Shown piece by piece: positions 47,923 to 59,772 of a stretch of DNA of 64,000 nt. The translations under genes and the position numbers were made by a program. Position 1 is the first letter of the stretch. Each line of letters begins with the position of its first letter. The notes below the pieces were generated by a model that searched no databases, had not been told where the DNA came from, and was given only the letters and a program-made list of their open reading frames with translations. The stretch covers positions 62,001 through 126,000 of the forward strand of contig JAAVTG010000586.1 in the NCBI GenBank assembly GCA_011947345.1, written 5' to 3'. Source of the stretch: Phytophthora quininea. Its lineage: Eukaryota; Oomycota; Peronosporomycetes; Peronosporales; Peronosporaceae.

Positions 47923-50900
47923 TCAGTCCCGCAGGGTGTGCACTCCATAGAGCTGGTACTGGTCGACAAAATGCTGGAGAACGAGGTGCAGGTCGTAGTT
48001 CTGCCGCTGGGTGAGTGCCCTCGTGTCTCGTGGGCTCAGCTGCTGCTGTTGGCGGAGCCTCTCTGCAAGAAGCAGCAGCGCGAGCTCGTCTACCGCAGTG
48101 CGGCCGTTAAAGCGCGACACTTTCGGCTCCCAGCCCACAGGGAACAGGAACTCCGGCTTCACATTTGCTGTCACGATAGCTGCATCATCCTCCGGGTTGC
48201 TGCAGGAGCGTTTGTTGCGGGCAGCGGCAGCCTTGGCGTCGTACATCTCCTTCACAACTGACATTCTGCCCTTGAGCGTGGTCATGGCACCCACCATGGC
48301 CACCTCCACGCTCTTCACGAGGTTGCTGCGCGCAGTGGCGTTCGAGGGTCTGTCCTCGCCGTCGACCTCCGACACGGTAAAGCCGTCAACCGCACTCCAG
48401 AAGCGGGAACCAACCTTCATGCTCGGGCTCGTCGCCTTCTCCTTTTGTAGCCCAGCTTGCGGAAGATCGCCTTCTTCAGAGTGGGTTTGCTCTTGGGGGC
48501 ATCATCCACATGAAACTCGCTCAGCTGCTCCGTCAGTTTTCTGTTTTCAGCTTCAAGCTCTTTGATCTTCTTGTCCTTATCGCGGGCTGAGTCCTGAAGG
48601 TGGCGGACCTTGACGTGGTTTCCGGCAGACGAAAACTCTTTGTCGCTCTTGAACTGAGCAACCTCCTTCTTCAGAGCTTTAAGAGCGGCCTTCATTTGCG
48701 CGTTCTGATCACGAAGCTTCTTATTCTCCTCGGTGAGCGTCTCAATCATACCACCGGCATCAACCATCACAGCGCTCGGGGTGGAGTTGGGGGAATCGTC
48801 GAAATGCTAGTGCTGCGCTGTAATTTCGTGTTGCGTTCCTTCTCCCCTTCAAAGCGGCCTTCAACTGGTTAAGTTGGTAAGCCATGTCAGCATCACGACG
48901 TTTCTCCTCAAGAGTAGCAAAGTACTTCGGACGCTGGATCGTCATACGAACAACAGCCTGCACACGAATAACCATGGAACGCATCTTGGTGTAGCGGTGA
49001 CGCTTAACGAAACCACGCACATAGCGCTGGATGATGACAGCGTGGTGGTTGCGCTTCACCTCTGCAGCCACCTTGCGACCCTGAACACCTCGCCAGCGAG
49101 CTTGCGCCAACACAAGGCCGTTGTGGAACGTGTTGTATCTCCGCATCGCAATCACGCATCGGATCACAGACTGCAGCTTCACGATCGCCTCCAACTGACG
49201 GAGGTACTTGATGCGCTGCGTGAAACCCACCATGATGTTCTGCAGGTACGTCGCCTTCGCGTCCAGGAACTTCTTGCGACGGTCCTCCAACTCCTCAAGA
49301 ACGCCCAGCTGAAAGTACACGCGGGTCTTACCCATTTGGTACTGCACCGGTGACTCGAGGTGCAGCTTGTCCATAAGAAGCTGACACTTCTCCGCTGCCG
49401 TCTCGCCACCGCTCGGTACGAACAGCCAAAACTTGTCCAGGATCTCCGTGTGCTGCAGACGGTTCGGGTACGCAGCGCGCGAGATACGAATGGCCTCGAT
49501 CACACCAGCACAACGCAGTTGGGAAACCACCATCGTCTGATCCATCACCGAAGAACTCTTAATCGGATTCGGCTTGATGCAACGCACGTAGTGCACCTTC
49601 GTAGAGTTGATCGTCGTCATTAGCTCCGTCAAACTCTCCTTGAACTGCGTGCCAACAGTAGTGATGGATAATGCGCCACCGCGCTTCCTCCGGCCACCCG
49701 AAGCCTCGGCTGCAGCAGCCTTAGGCTCACGCTTCGGCTCGAACAGCTTGGCAATGAACGGCTTCGACGAACCGCGCATCAGCTCCGACAAATCGGGCAG
49801 CAGCGAATCCTTGTGCTTCTCCAGAAAACCCACCGAGTCGTACATGACAGGCGCGGCGTAGTGCTTGATCAGGAACTCTGTGCGCGACGTGCGAGGGAAC
49901 TCGATCACGTGGGCCATGTCATCTTTGTGAAGCGACGACACCTTCGACATGAACGACTCCTCGTTACCCTTCGGACGCATCACCTCCTCGTTCAGTAGCG
50001 AGATGATACCCATGCGGGACTCGATCACCGTCAGCACATCTTGGTTATCCGCGTACTCAATGTGGTCCCACACGATGCCTTCCTCTTCGTATTCAATCTG
50101 CACCGTCTTGAACACGTCCTGGGTGAACTTCTGCTGCAGTTTCTCGTTGGCGTAGTTGATACAGAACTGCTCAAATGAGTTGTGCTTGAAGTGCTCGAAA
50201 CCGAAGATATCCAGCACACCCACGTGGTTCGCCATGTTGGCGTCGTCGGCCAGCGACTGGTTGATCGTCGACACGAGCCAGTCGAACACATTCGAGTAGA
50301 TGGCCTTCGCCAGCGCATCGCGACAGTCCATCGCCAGCTCCTTCTTCAACGGCACGCTGTACACGTCGTTCACAGCTCGCATCGTACGCGAACACAGCGC
50401 CGTCTGCAGTGCCTCCCACGTGACGCCGAGCATCTGCGTGGCAGCCTCAGCTCCACTGTCGCCCTCGGTAATCAGAGACTTCTCGTCATCCGACGGGTCG
50501 GACTGCAAAGTGACCTCGCCGAGGTGCAGGACACCGGCCAGCACCTCGAATAGAGGCCTCTGGTCGTCATGCGAGAGACCCACCAGTTCCAGCGCCTCGC
50601 GGGTCTTGTTGAAGTGTTTAGCGTCCGACATGCCCTCGATCTTCTGCACCGTATTGTCGCCCGTGTACACGTAGTGCTTGGCCGGGTCCAGCAGCAGCTC
50701 CGAGGCGATGTCCGTGGACTCGAGCAACTGGTAGAAGATGTGGTAGTTGCGCTCGGGAGACTCGTGCTGGATCACGCGCGTCTTCTCCAGCAGATACGTG
50801 CGGCATTTGGCGCCCACCAGCGTGCCGTTCCTGTCGAACTGCAGCTGCGTGAACTTGCCGAAGCGACTCGAGTTGTCGTTGCGCACCGTCTTGGCGTTAC

Positions 50901-51564
50901 CGAATGACTCGAGCAGCGGGTTCACTTCGATGATCCTCTTGATCGTCGAGTTGTTCATACCGCCGGCGATGGTGGCCAGGTGGTTCATGAGGATCTTTGT
51001 GGTCTCGGTCTTGCCGGCGCCAGACTCGCCGCTCACCAGAATGGACTGGTTGCGCTCCGAGCGCCGCATGTTGTCGTACGCCGCCACCGACGTCGCGTAC
51101 ACGTGCGGAGGCAGCTCCTCCTTGGGCTGGTTCAGGTACCGCAGGTGCTGCTCCTCCGCGTACAGCTCCGGCAGCCACTGGTACGGGTTCACGGCGATGC
51201 AAATGTCGCCCGTGTATGTGTACGGCAGCTGGCGCAGGAAGCGCTTCTTGATGTTGAAGAGGATGGCGGCCTCGTGCAGGTAGTTGAGCATGATCATGTC
51301 CTCGATGCCCTCGTCGCCCACGTTCTCGTTCTGGTACGGCAGCGACTCGAGCTTGTGCTCGGCCAGCAGCGCCTTGGTCTTCTTGGACAGCATGTCGATG
51401 CAGCGCTCCTCCGTCTCGCCGTCGGGCAGCTCCACCTTGCACGTGATCTGGCGCGACTTGCCGTCGCCCGAGTTCTCGTCGCGCAGCACCTCGGCCGCCA
51501 GCCACACGTGGCTCTCGTCGGGCACGAAGCACTTGGCCCCCACCGCTGTCTGTAGATCGCCCAT
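47923..51564 (-). CDS. Myosin B: motor and IQ region as myosin A, divergent tail
   Basis: Tandem paralogue of myosin A, same strand. Start codon at 51564 (MGDLQTAVGAKCFVPDESHV); upstream sequence differs from myosin A. The motor through the IQ region (48928-51553) is nearly identical to myosin A and is unbroken for about 930 codons, with the same GESGAGKTETTK, NDNSSRFGKF and DIFGFEHFKHNSF motifs. Beyond the IQ motifs it diverges: coiled coil ALKALKKEVAQFKSDKEFSS is kept, but the tail after LFPVGWEPKVSRFNGR runs into AVDELALLLLAERLRQQQQL and ends VDQYQLYGVHTLRD, so the WW domain is lost after its first Trp. Bases appear lost near 48848, 48780 and 48447. Confidence 0.92.
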
Positions 51565-52486
51565 TGCAATCTGCCGAGTTGGAGGCAAGTCGAAAAGTGA
51601 CTAGGCATCGAAGCCTGCTTGCAATGGCACGGCCGGTTCATCAAAGCTTCCACCCCACTTGGCTGTACAGCATTTCTCTTCGCAGGTCGTGCAGCAGCCA
51701 AGAGCGCTCCGGTCTCCTCTGGGATACGCGGCCACATGACGCACGCCAAGGTACCGACGCAGCACTGCCTCTTGATCCATGTGTCATCGAAACGGATTCG
51801 TTGAAATATGGTAGTATGCATGTTAATGCACTGTAATATGAGCGAGCAGATTAGTGCAGCTTCAACATGTTGCCTTTTAGGTGACGTCCTCCATACGTTC
51901 AAGCGAGCCAAGCGAATCTGGAGCGAGGTCTCTTGGCGATATGAACACGCACTTCCTAGCGTAGCTTCAGGCACTTGCGGCGTAAATATCGCGAGCTTCG
52001 CCAAATACGACCAAGAGGTTTCGCAGACGAACGTAAGGATGGTAATTTTCGGAGGCCATCGTCGCCATTCAGCATGTGTTGCACTTTAGGGCAAATTTGC
52101 ATGCGGCTCCAGCACGCTTCGGCATCACTAGAGCTTTCAGCTGGTGCCACGTGATCGTCTAACGAAAGCGCCACATGCGTGGACAAGACGGTATTTCTCA
52201 AGAAGACACACGTTATAGCGAATGCGTGCTGCACGCGAAAGCCACATCCGCTGAGGCCACCAAGCACAGCAGTGTGTGCTGCGACAACAGACCACGCCAA
52301 ACTTTCATGGTTTGACAGTGCGAGCGGAGTTCAAGACGTGAAACGTGTTGAAAATTGTGATTGTTTCCCAAGGACAGAAAAGGTAGTGGATTCCTTTCAA
52401 TTTGTGTAGCACTACATAGTTTAGTGCGGTGGGCGTCATCAATGCGAATCATGCGTGACTGCCGCACACTTCGTTGACCCTCCGCA
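51565..52486. other. Intergenic region between divergent myosin B and FDXR
   Basis: About 920 bp holding two promoters. A minus-strand frame (52004-51294) runs into the myosin antisense frame and is not supported. No repeat or RNA gene seen. Confidence 0.5.
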
Positions 52487-53986
52487 ATGCTGCTGCGCCG
52501 GTCGCTCTTCCGCGCGCTCGTGCCGCGCCCCCATCTCGCTCGCAGTCTCGGCTCAGCACCTGACGCCTCGGAGCGTCGCGTGTGCGTCGTGGGCTCGGGC
52601 CCCGCCGGCTTCTACGCCACCAAGTACCTGCTCAAGGAGCAGCCGCAAGCTCGCGTGGACATGCTGGAAGCTCTGCCCACGCCCTTCGGCCTCGTGCGCT
52701 CCGGCGTGGCGCCCGACCACCCCGAGGTTAAGAGCGTCATGAACGACTTCGACAAGGTGGCGGCCGACGAGCGGTTCCGGTTTCTGGGCAACATACGCGT
52801 GGGCGAGGACGTGGCGCTCGAGGAGCTGCAGCAGCACTACCACGCGGTGGTGCTGGCCTACGGTGCAGCCGGGGACAGAGAGCTGGGTGTCCCTGGGGAG
52901 CATCTCAATGGTGTGCTATCGGCACGCACGTTCGTGAACTGGTACAACGGCCACCCGGCATTTAGAGACCTCGATCTGGACCTTGAAAAGGTTGAGACGG
53001 CGGTGGTCATTGGTCAGGGCAACGTCGCTGTGGACTGCGCGCGGATTCTGACCAAGAGTGTGGACGAGTTAGAGACCACAGACATTGCTGCCCATGCGGT
53101 AGAAGTACTGAAGAAGAGCGGGCTCAAGAAGGTGCTTCTGGTCGGACGACGTGGCAGCGCACAGGCTGCGTTCACGATGAAAGAGATCAGGAGCTGACCA
53201 AGCTGGACGGCGTGGCCTGTGTGGTTGACCCGGATAATCTGAAGCGCAGCATGACGCCCAGCTCGGAGAAGGAGATCAAGGAGCAGCGTGCACGAAAGCG
53301 CATGAACGACTTGTTGAGCAAGGCAGCAGAGAAGTTCGGCAGCACGGGTGACGCAAAGCGTGTGGTGCAGATTAAATTTTGAGCTCGCCTGCTGAGGTCC
53401 TACCAGATGAAAAGCACCCGCACCGAGTGGGAGCTATTCGTGTGGAGAAGACGCAGTTGGAGGGCGAGCCGAACCAGCAGCGCGCGGTGGGCACCGGTGA
53501 GTTTGAGGAGATTCCGTGCGGTCTTGTGCTGCGTAGCATCGGCTACAAGTCGCTACCGATCGATCCAAGCGTACCCTTTGACGAGCGACGTCACGTAGTG
53601 TCGAATGCGCATGGACGAGTTGTAAGCAGTCATGACAAGGAGCCCATAACGGGTCTGTACTGCACTGGGTGGGTGAAGCGTGGTCCCTCTGGTATTATCG
53701 GCACAAACATTGTCGATGCACGGGAAACTGTGAGCTGTATTGTTGAAGACTTTGCAGCAAGCAAGTTCCTTACTCCAAAGCCAGACGACGAGGGGCTTAC
53801 AGGGCTGGAAGCCGTGACGAAGATTGTTAAAAAGCGCAATCCTGAGAAGCAGCTCGTCACGTGGGCTGAATATGAACATCTCAACTTGGAAGAGAGCCGT
53901 CGGGGAGACCTTGTCGGAAAGCCCCGCGAAAAATTACGTCTGTCTCGGAGATGCTTTCAGTCGCCAAGACGAAACTTCAAAGCTAA
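52487..53986 (+). CDS. FDXR: Mitochondrial adrenodoxin/ferredoxin-NADP+ reductase
   Basis: FAD enzyme that passes electrons from NADPH to mitochondrial ferredoxin for Fe-S cluster and haem A synthesis. No intron. An Arg-rich, acid-free presequence (MLLRRSLFRALVPRPHLARS) suggests mitochondrial import. FAD site RVCVVGSGPAGFYATKYLL, then PFGLVRSGVAPDHPEVKSV, the NADPH site VIGQGNVAVDCARIL, LLVGRRGSAQAAFT and the C-terminal GWVKRGPSGIIGTNIVDA are all as in the family. Missing bases near 53192 (AGG run), 53377 (T run) and 53933 (A run) shift the frame; across the last one the protein ends TSVSEMLSVAKTKLQS with TAA at 53984. Confidence 0.95.
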
Positions 53987-54099
53987 AGGCAATGAATAGA
54001 CAGTTACGCGCCCCATTGAGCCATTGTTTTGCAAATTGTCGACTTATACCCTGCGCTGTCCGCGATCGCGTTGGCGAGTAAGTGCAATATTGGCGGCTT

Positions 54100-57000
54100 T
54101 CAGCGCTCGGGTCTTCTTTCGCTGCGACCACGACACAAAGCACGATAAGTGTTATTACTGGGATGTGGATTGCCGTCATAAAGAATCGTTCGCACCTCTT
54201 CTTCAAGCAGCTTCATCAGCCGTCTGCACTCCACTGAGTCTCTAGACTTGTCGTCTGTACTGTGCTCACCCGATCCAAGTTGAGACTGGAGCATGCCATC
54301 ACCATTCTCAGCACTTTTTGCTTGACCTTGGGCAGGATCCATAACGGACTGGTTGACTTGGTCGCGTAGAGCAGTCGCATACGTCACGGGATTGATTCTC
54401 CGCACGGGTGCTGATACTGGCCGCGATGGTTTGTTTCTGTCAGACCCTCCAGGTATTGGTGGAGCAGATCGTGGGTTTTGTGGAGGAAGTCGAGCGGCTG
54501 CAGTTGCGATCTGCTTACACGCTTGGCATAAGTACGGCAGATTCATCGTTAATCAGGAGCGTATCGTACAATTGATTTCACGTGGCGCAACTTGTTTGGA
54601 TCTGCCAAGATATTTTTGGTAATGAAAACGTCCTGCAGCAAACACCGGACGAAACCTTATGCACAATACCCACAAAATGTTTGTCAACGTACGCACCGTT
54701 GGCTAGTATCGACTGCACCAACCACCCGCCCAACGTAGGCATATAGCTCCAAGCAATCCTCGCGGATATTCTGTAAACCACAAACGTAGAGTCAGTAAAC
54801 GATGTCATATCGTGTTGCAATTCGCGTACGTCCATAGTGGCGGCGGTTGTTAGCTCAAGTTGCTTCAATCTGTCGCTTGTCGTGTTGAACTCCTCCGTTT
54901 TGATTTTCAAAACTTGTTCATACTTTTGTATCACGTCAGATATGTATTCTCCTAGCTCAAATAAAGCACATCCTGATCATACCTGATGCCGAATGAGAGC
55001 AATTTCGCTCTCTTTCGATCGCTGCAAGAAGGCAATTCGTTGATGCAGCCTCTGCATACGTGAAGATGTTAAACGAATGTCAGTGAGCTACTAAGTATCT
55101 TAATCCTAAAAACAACAGCAAAAGTACCCTCTCAAATTGCTTCTCAAGATCTTTAGCGTCATCATTGGCATCCGTCTCCGTGTTGATAGTCGAGGTAGAA
55201 TGATGCATCATTGGCTCTGGACAGGAAAACACTTGGTTGTTTCGGTTGAGAAGACTTTGAATTTCTGCCTGATGCCGGGATGCCTCGGCCGCCAAAGCTC
55301 GCTCGTACTCTCTCGACCTTTGTTCGATTGTGGTTTTCAACGTGGTAATTATCCGCTTCTGTTCGTTGATCACACTCCGTGCATGCTCTTTATCTTTGTT
55401 TGCCTCCGTCTCGCAGAAGAAAAAAAGGTAAGGGGTAAACGTATAACGCTAAGTTCTCAACTGGAAACGCACCACAACTACGGTGAAGTTGCTTTTTGCG
55501 TTTGCATACTTCTGTCGTAAGCGATCACGATCACCTCGGACACTCGCCGCTTTCGAGTACATATTTTAGCTGATTGTGGACTATTGACGAGGGCTCTCGA
55601 ATGAAGCACGTACCATCCGTTCTTAGCAAGCTTTGTGCAGTCGATCCTCCGTTGTTTCTGCTTTTTACAAGTGAATTGGATACAACTGCACGGTCTCCAG
55701 AGGAAGCATTGTCACTTGAAAACACCGATTTGAGGACCAGGCCATCCTGGACATGAAACAACCGGTAACGTCAAATACAGCTTTGACCATGTGGATAGTG
55801 TGGAAATGAACGCACGGCAAACTTGATTTCCCCTTCGTCGGTGATTTCTTCCGCTTGGAAACCAAGCTCGTTTAGTGTCGTGACAAACCTGGTGTTGTAT
55901 TCCGCGCGGAGGCCTTCCAGCTGCCTTCGTAAAATGCTTAGCTCTTCTTGAAGCTTTCGGATACGGCGGTCTTTATCTGCTATTGTGCCGTTAATGTGAT
56001 TCACGCGCGGCTACGCATTATCACTTGTTGAGTTAGCCATCCCTTTTTGCAACGCGGACCACGTACTTGATTCTGCACAGATCGACAGCGGTTTGCGAAT
56101 TGAAGTGTCCCCAAGCACTCTTCATAGTGTTCCTTCATTGGGTGAATAGTAGCTATGAGCGTGGTAAAACAGTTTCCACCTGCCGTAATGCAGAAATAAA
56201 AAGTGATTAAATCGTTTGGAGATAAACCTTTACCCGTATTTACCGATGCTGTTCTGAAGAAGCCGTGTGAGCTTAGAATCTCGATACGGGATATAGTTGT
56301 AGCCGCTCTCTGGATCAAGCGACATCACCACTTTGCCAACAGCGCTTAGACTTGAGTTGATGTGCAAGGCTTCCTTGAGCCGCTGGCCGTCGGATTCACT
56401 TTTCTTTAGACGTTCAGACCTAGATTCAAGAAGACACCACTCATTACGTACGAGTAATACAACATGTGCTGTACCAAGATAAAGACGAACCCCGCTAGGT
56501 CGACCATGTTCAGCATCCCGTATATCACTTCATCTGTGTCGCGAACTGCCGAGTGATAACGAGTTCGTCAATAATGCCAAAAGCCATAAAGTATCTAGAG
56601 CTTCCAAACCTTGCTGAAAGACGTGAATGGTGAAAACGGTATGCGAGCGAGACGACACGGCGTTCATTTTTGTTTCGTGTGTAGATCGCAGTCTCAACCC
56701 GGACTGCACGATAGCGTCAACTTCTTCTCGAGACGTTACAGTGACCATGGAGAGGTCCTTAACAAAAACCCTCCCTTGGGCATCCTCGTGGATCTCAAAC
56801 GTTGCTTTCTCATAATCGTATTCTTCTTCTGTTTTAGGTGGGTTCGAGCTGAAGCTGTTGGTTTAGTCGGTCAGCACTGTCTATCATGGAAAATGTTAAT
56901 ACATACTGCGTACCTGGCTGCACTCTCTGTCCTTGGGATCTGTTGTAGTAGTTGTTGCTGATGGCACCGTTAGAGTAGTGTGAGATTCTATCGTATGAAT

Positions 57001-58026
57001 GACCATCTCACCTGTTTGAGAAACCATTCCGCACTACTTGACGTCTGGTACGATACCGCTCGACCTGTTTTCTTTAGGTAGCTAGAGTACGGTCGTGTAA
57101 ATGATAACTAAAGCAAGCTATCGACAATATGTATCACTTACGCTCGAGCAAGATCACGGACTCGATCGCAGTAAATTTCCAGAAAGCTCACTACAAGAGT
57201 GACTTCCTGAACATCATTACACAGTCGCAGTACGTTACGTCGCAGATCTCCATGCTTTTCAAATAAAGTACTTTGCACCTTGGATTTTGTAGCTTGACGA
57301 TGAACCATGTCAAAGAGATACTCAATCGACCGTGAAAGTAATCCTGCTTTTTCTCCTCCAGGTTCGCCAAAAATGCTAGGCAACAATACACAAGCATATC
57401 ATCGTCAGCAACGAACGTATTTGAAATATCTGCCTGTCCTTGATTTACCTGAATGTCTTGCCGGAGCCGGTTTGCCCGTAGGCAAAACAACAACTGTTGA
57501 TACCTTTCAGCGCATAGTCTACTAGGCATTTACTGGTCTGCCTCATTTACAAAAGTCGCTCAGTTTTCGTGCAACTACAAGGTCAATCATGCTAGGAGTA
57601 CCGATTCAAAGAGGGTTGCTTGGGATGTGTCGGTCCAATAAATCTATCACACGCGTGGTAAGTGATCAAACCTCCTTCCGTCGGTAGCATGGTAGGTATA
57701 CGTTATCAAAGCTAAACGCGTGATTCCCGTATTGCATCCGTTCCGTGTCCTAACAAGCATCTCAGTTTGTTATGGAGACAACACCAACAGAATAACAGAT
57801 CATATCTAATTTCACCTTGATCACTATATTGTTCGGTGTCTCTTTCTTCCGCTCGAACATGTCCTCAGGAGCCTGCTGCCCATCAGCACAGGGCCTCGCT
57901 CGAACATACACCTACACCAATGGTTAAGATGTACAAGCGGACCTGCCTGGCGTCACAAGCAAGACTCACCTTGACGTTCGCATTACCGAGCAGCCGAGTG
58001 TAGTCTGTCGTAACCTTATGGTCCAT
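54100..58026 (-). CDS. Kinesin-family motor protein
   Basis: Microtubule motor with more than ten short introns. It starts [14 protein letters not shown] at 58026, followed by NANVKVYVRARP (first strand of the motor). P-loop [12 protein letters not shown] lies near 57454-57480. Then [38 protein letters not shown] (switch I), [15 protein letters not shown] (switch II, split by an intron near 56480), [15 protein letters not shown] and [15 protein letters not shown], and the neck-side [18 protein letters not shown]. After the motor comes a coiled-coil stalk ([20 protein letters not shown]) and a basic tail ([20 protein letters not shown]) ending [11 protein letters not shown] cannot place it in a named class; an ungrouped, possibly flagellar kinesin is likely. 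Confidence 0.88.
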
Positions 58027-58027
58027 T

Positions 58028-59183
58028 ATGAAGCCTCAGCGGCAGGAATTCCGCCAGCTTACTCCCTCGGGAGTATTTTCAGTCAGCGTTTCCAGCAGCG
58101 ACTTTTCACATTGGTGTGCTTCAACACTTTTCAACAAAAAGATGAGGTCCATCGACATCTCGACGCAACTTGAGCACTTGCATGAGGTGCTGGCGCATAT
58201 CCAAATGTGAACGCCCAAGCCACTGCTGAAGGAATATCCAGCAAGCACCAGCATATTCGGATCGTGCATTGGGTGCGGAAGCTACGCAGCCAGCCGACAT
58301 CAAACTCCACGTGGCTGAAGAGCGTCCTAGAATACGCCAATGCACTGCTTCACATGCTATTGGAAGGCGTACGAGCAGTCCTCATCCGTACTGTTCAAGG
58401 CGTTGTTGTAATGACTACGTTATGTTTGCAGGCCATCGAAGAGCCTTTCACCAAGATGCCACCACAGGGTCCGTTGGCAGCACTTTCGCGCTACCAGGTC
58501 TGTTCAGCGTGTCCACTGTCCTCAGCGCTGCCACTGATCTGATCAAGTCTCTACGGAACCAGGTAGCACAACTCACCAAAGCTGCGCAGCTTCCGAAACC
58601 CACACACCGGCCGAAATCTTCTCCTCCGATTAGCCGCGTCCGCTCTTCACAGCTACAGCCGCCCAGCAACAATTCCGAGGAAGACGTTCGACCACCACTG
58701 ACCGTTGAGAAGGCCACCAAGCAGGTTCAAACACAGGAACAAGACGACCAGTGGGAGTGGCAGCGGGTCTGGAAAGGAGCTTTCGACAAGCTGCGCCAGC
58801 AGCTGCAGGGCAAGACAGTCGAAGCAGACGCCCTGGCAGCGGAGAATAAGGAGCTTCGTGCTGTGCTTGTAGGTCAGCAGAAGGCGCTAGAGGAGGCGCA
58901 GCGGGACAGTCGCGACGTTGAGAACAAGCACCAGGTCGAGCTGGAGAACCTGCGCGCAGTGCACGCGCTGGAGCTGCGCGATCTGCAGGACCGACATCGC
59001 CAGAAGCTGCGGGAGTCGACGCTGCAGAATGACGAGAAGCTGCTACGGCGTCGGCGCGAGAGTCGCTTCCTGCTGGCGGCAGACGCGCCGCCCTCTAGCT
59101 CGGACGCCAACGCCGACTTTCTGCAGTACATCGACGCCTTCTACTCGGCCACGTTGCAATTGACCTCGCAAAACCAGGCCTAG
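58028..59183 (+). CDS. Coiled-coil protein, head-to-head with the kinesin gene
   Basis: Candidate start MKPQRQEFRQLTPSGVFSV at 58028; a later in-frame ATG at 58142 (MRSIDISTQLEHLHEVLAHI) is an alternative and more plausible for reasons of spacing. The next block (HIRIVHWVRKLRSQPTSNST, LLHMLLEG) leads to an intron of about 66 nt ending at 58431, then AIEEPFTKMPPQ. The C-terminal 200 residues form a coiled coil (LRQQLQGKTVEADALAAENK, EDVENKHQ-like repeats, LELRDLQDRHRQKLRESTLQ) and end DFLQYIDAFYSATLQLTSQN with QA and a stop at 59181. Single bases are missing near 58206 and 58465. Function unknown. Confidence 0.65.
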
Positions 59184-59250
59184 CTCTCATACTAAAGCCC
59201 ATATGTTTGTTGCCTTACTTCGCAATTGACCAGCAAGAGAAACGTGAGGC

Positions 59251-59643
59251 ATGTCTGTTAAGCTCCAGGGAGACCCGCGCCGCCCCGGCGACCTGCACCC
59301 GTTCGTCCGCGAGAAGCTGGACCCCGACGAGGCACCTGGCGACTGGTACGCCTTCCTGTCGCTCATCCTGGGCTTCCTGGCCTTCACCATGAAGGTATTT
59401 GATCGATAACACTCTGGTTGGAGTCTAAATTCTAATTCCGTCGTTCCAATGCAGTGGAAGGAGATGGCGTGGGCGTCGCTCCTTCTGTGCCTCGGCTCCT
59501 TCATGAACATGAAGTCGGAGGACATGAACACGACGCAGGTGGCCATGTCCTTCTTCTTCTCCACCAGCGCGCTCGTGTCTGTGTACATGGGCAACATGCG
59601 TCCGGGCATGCCTGTCCCATCGCAGACCGCCCCCGCGTCGTAG
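59251..59643 (+). CDS. WDR83OS: PAT complex subunit Asterix
   Basis: Small ER membrane protein that, with CCDC47, helps insert multi-span membrane proteins. Two exons (59251-59394, 59455-59643) join in phase to 110 residues. It begins MSVKLQGDPRRPGDLHPFV: the SDPRRP-type motif is typical of the family. The spans are WYAFLSLILGFLAFTMK, WASLLLCLGSFMNM and MSFFFSTSALVSVYMGN, and the SSED-like turn (MKSEDMNTTQ) precedes the last one. The tail is Pro-rich. Frame intact. Confidence 0.9.
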
Positions 59644-59772
59644 AGAACAACGAAGGAAGAAGAAGTCGATAGGTAGGGGAAATATACTCAAAAGTGTGAG
59701 TGTTGGAATCAAGAGAGAGCTTGTTCACAATGGTGCTTGTGTCAGCAGTCGCAGAAACGCTATTTATCGATC

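Noticed and set aside
51294..52004. 236-codon minus-strand frame across the myosin B start
   Set aside because: Its C-terminal half is the out-of-frame myosin sequence, and its N-terminal half is intergenic without features.
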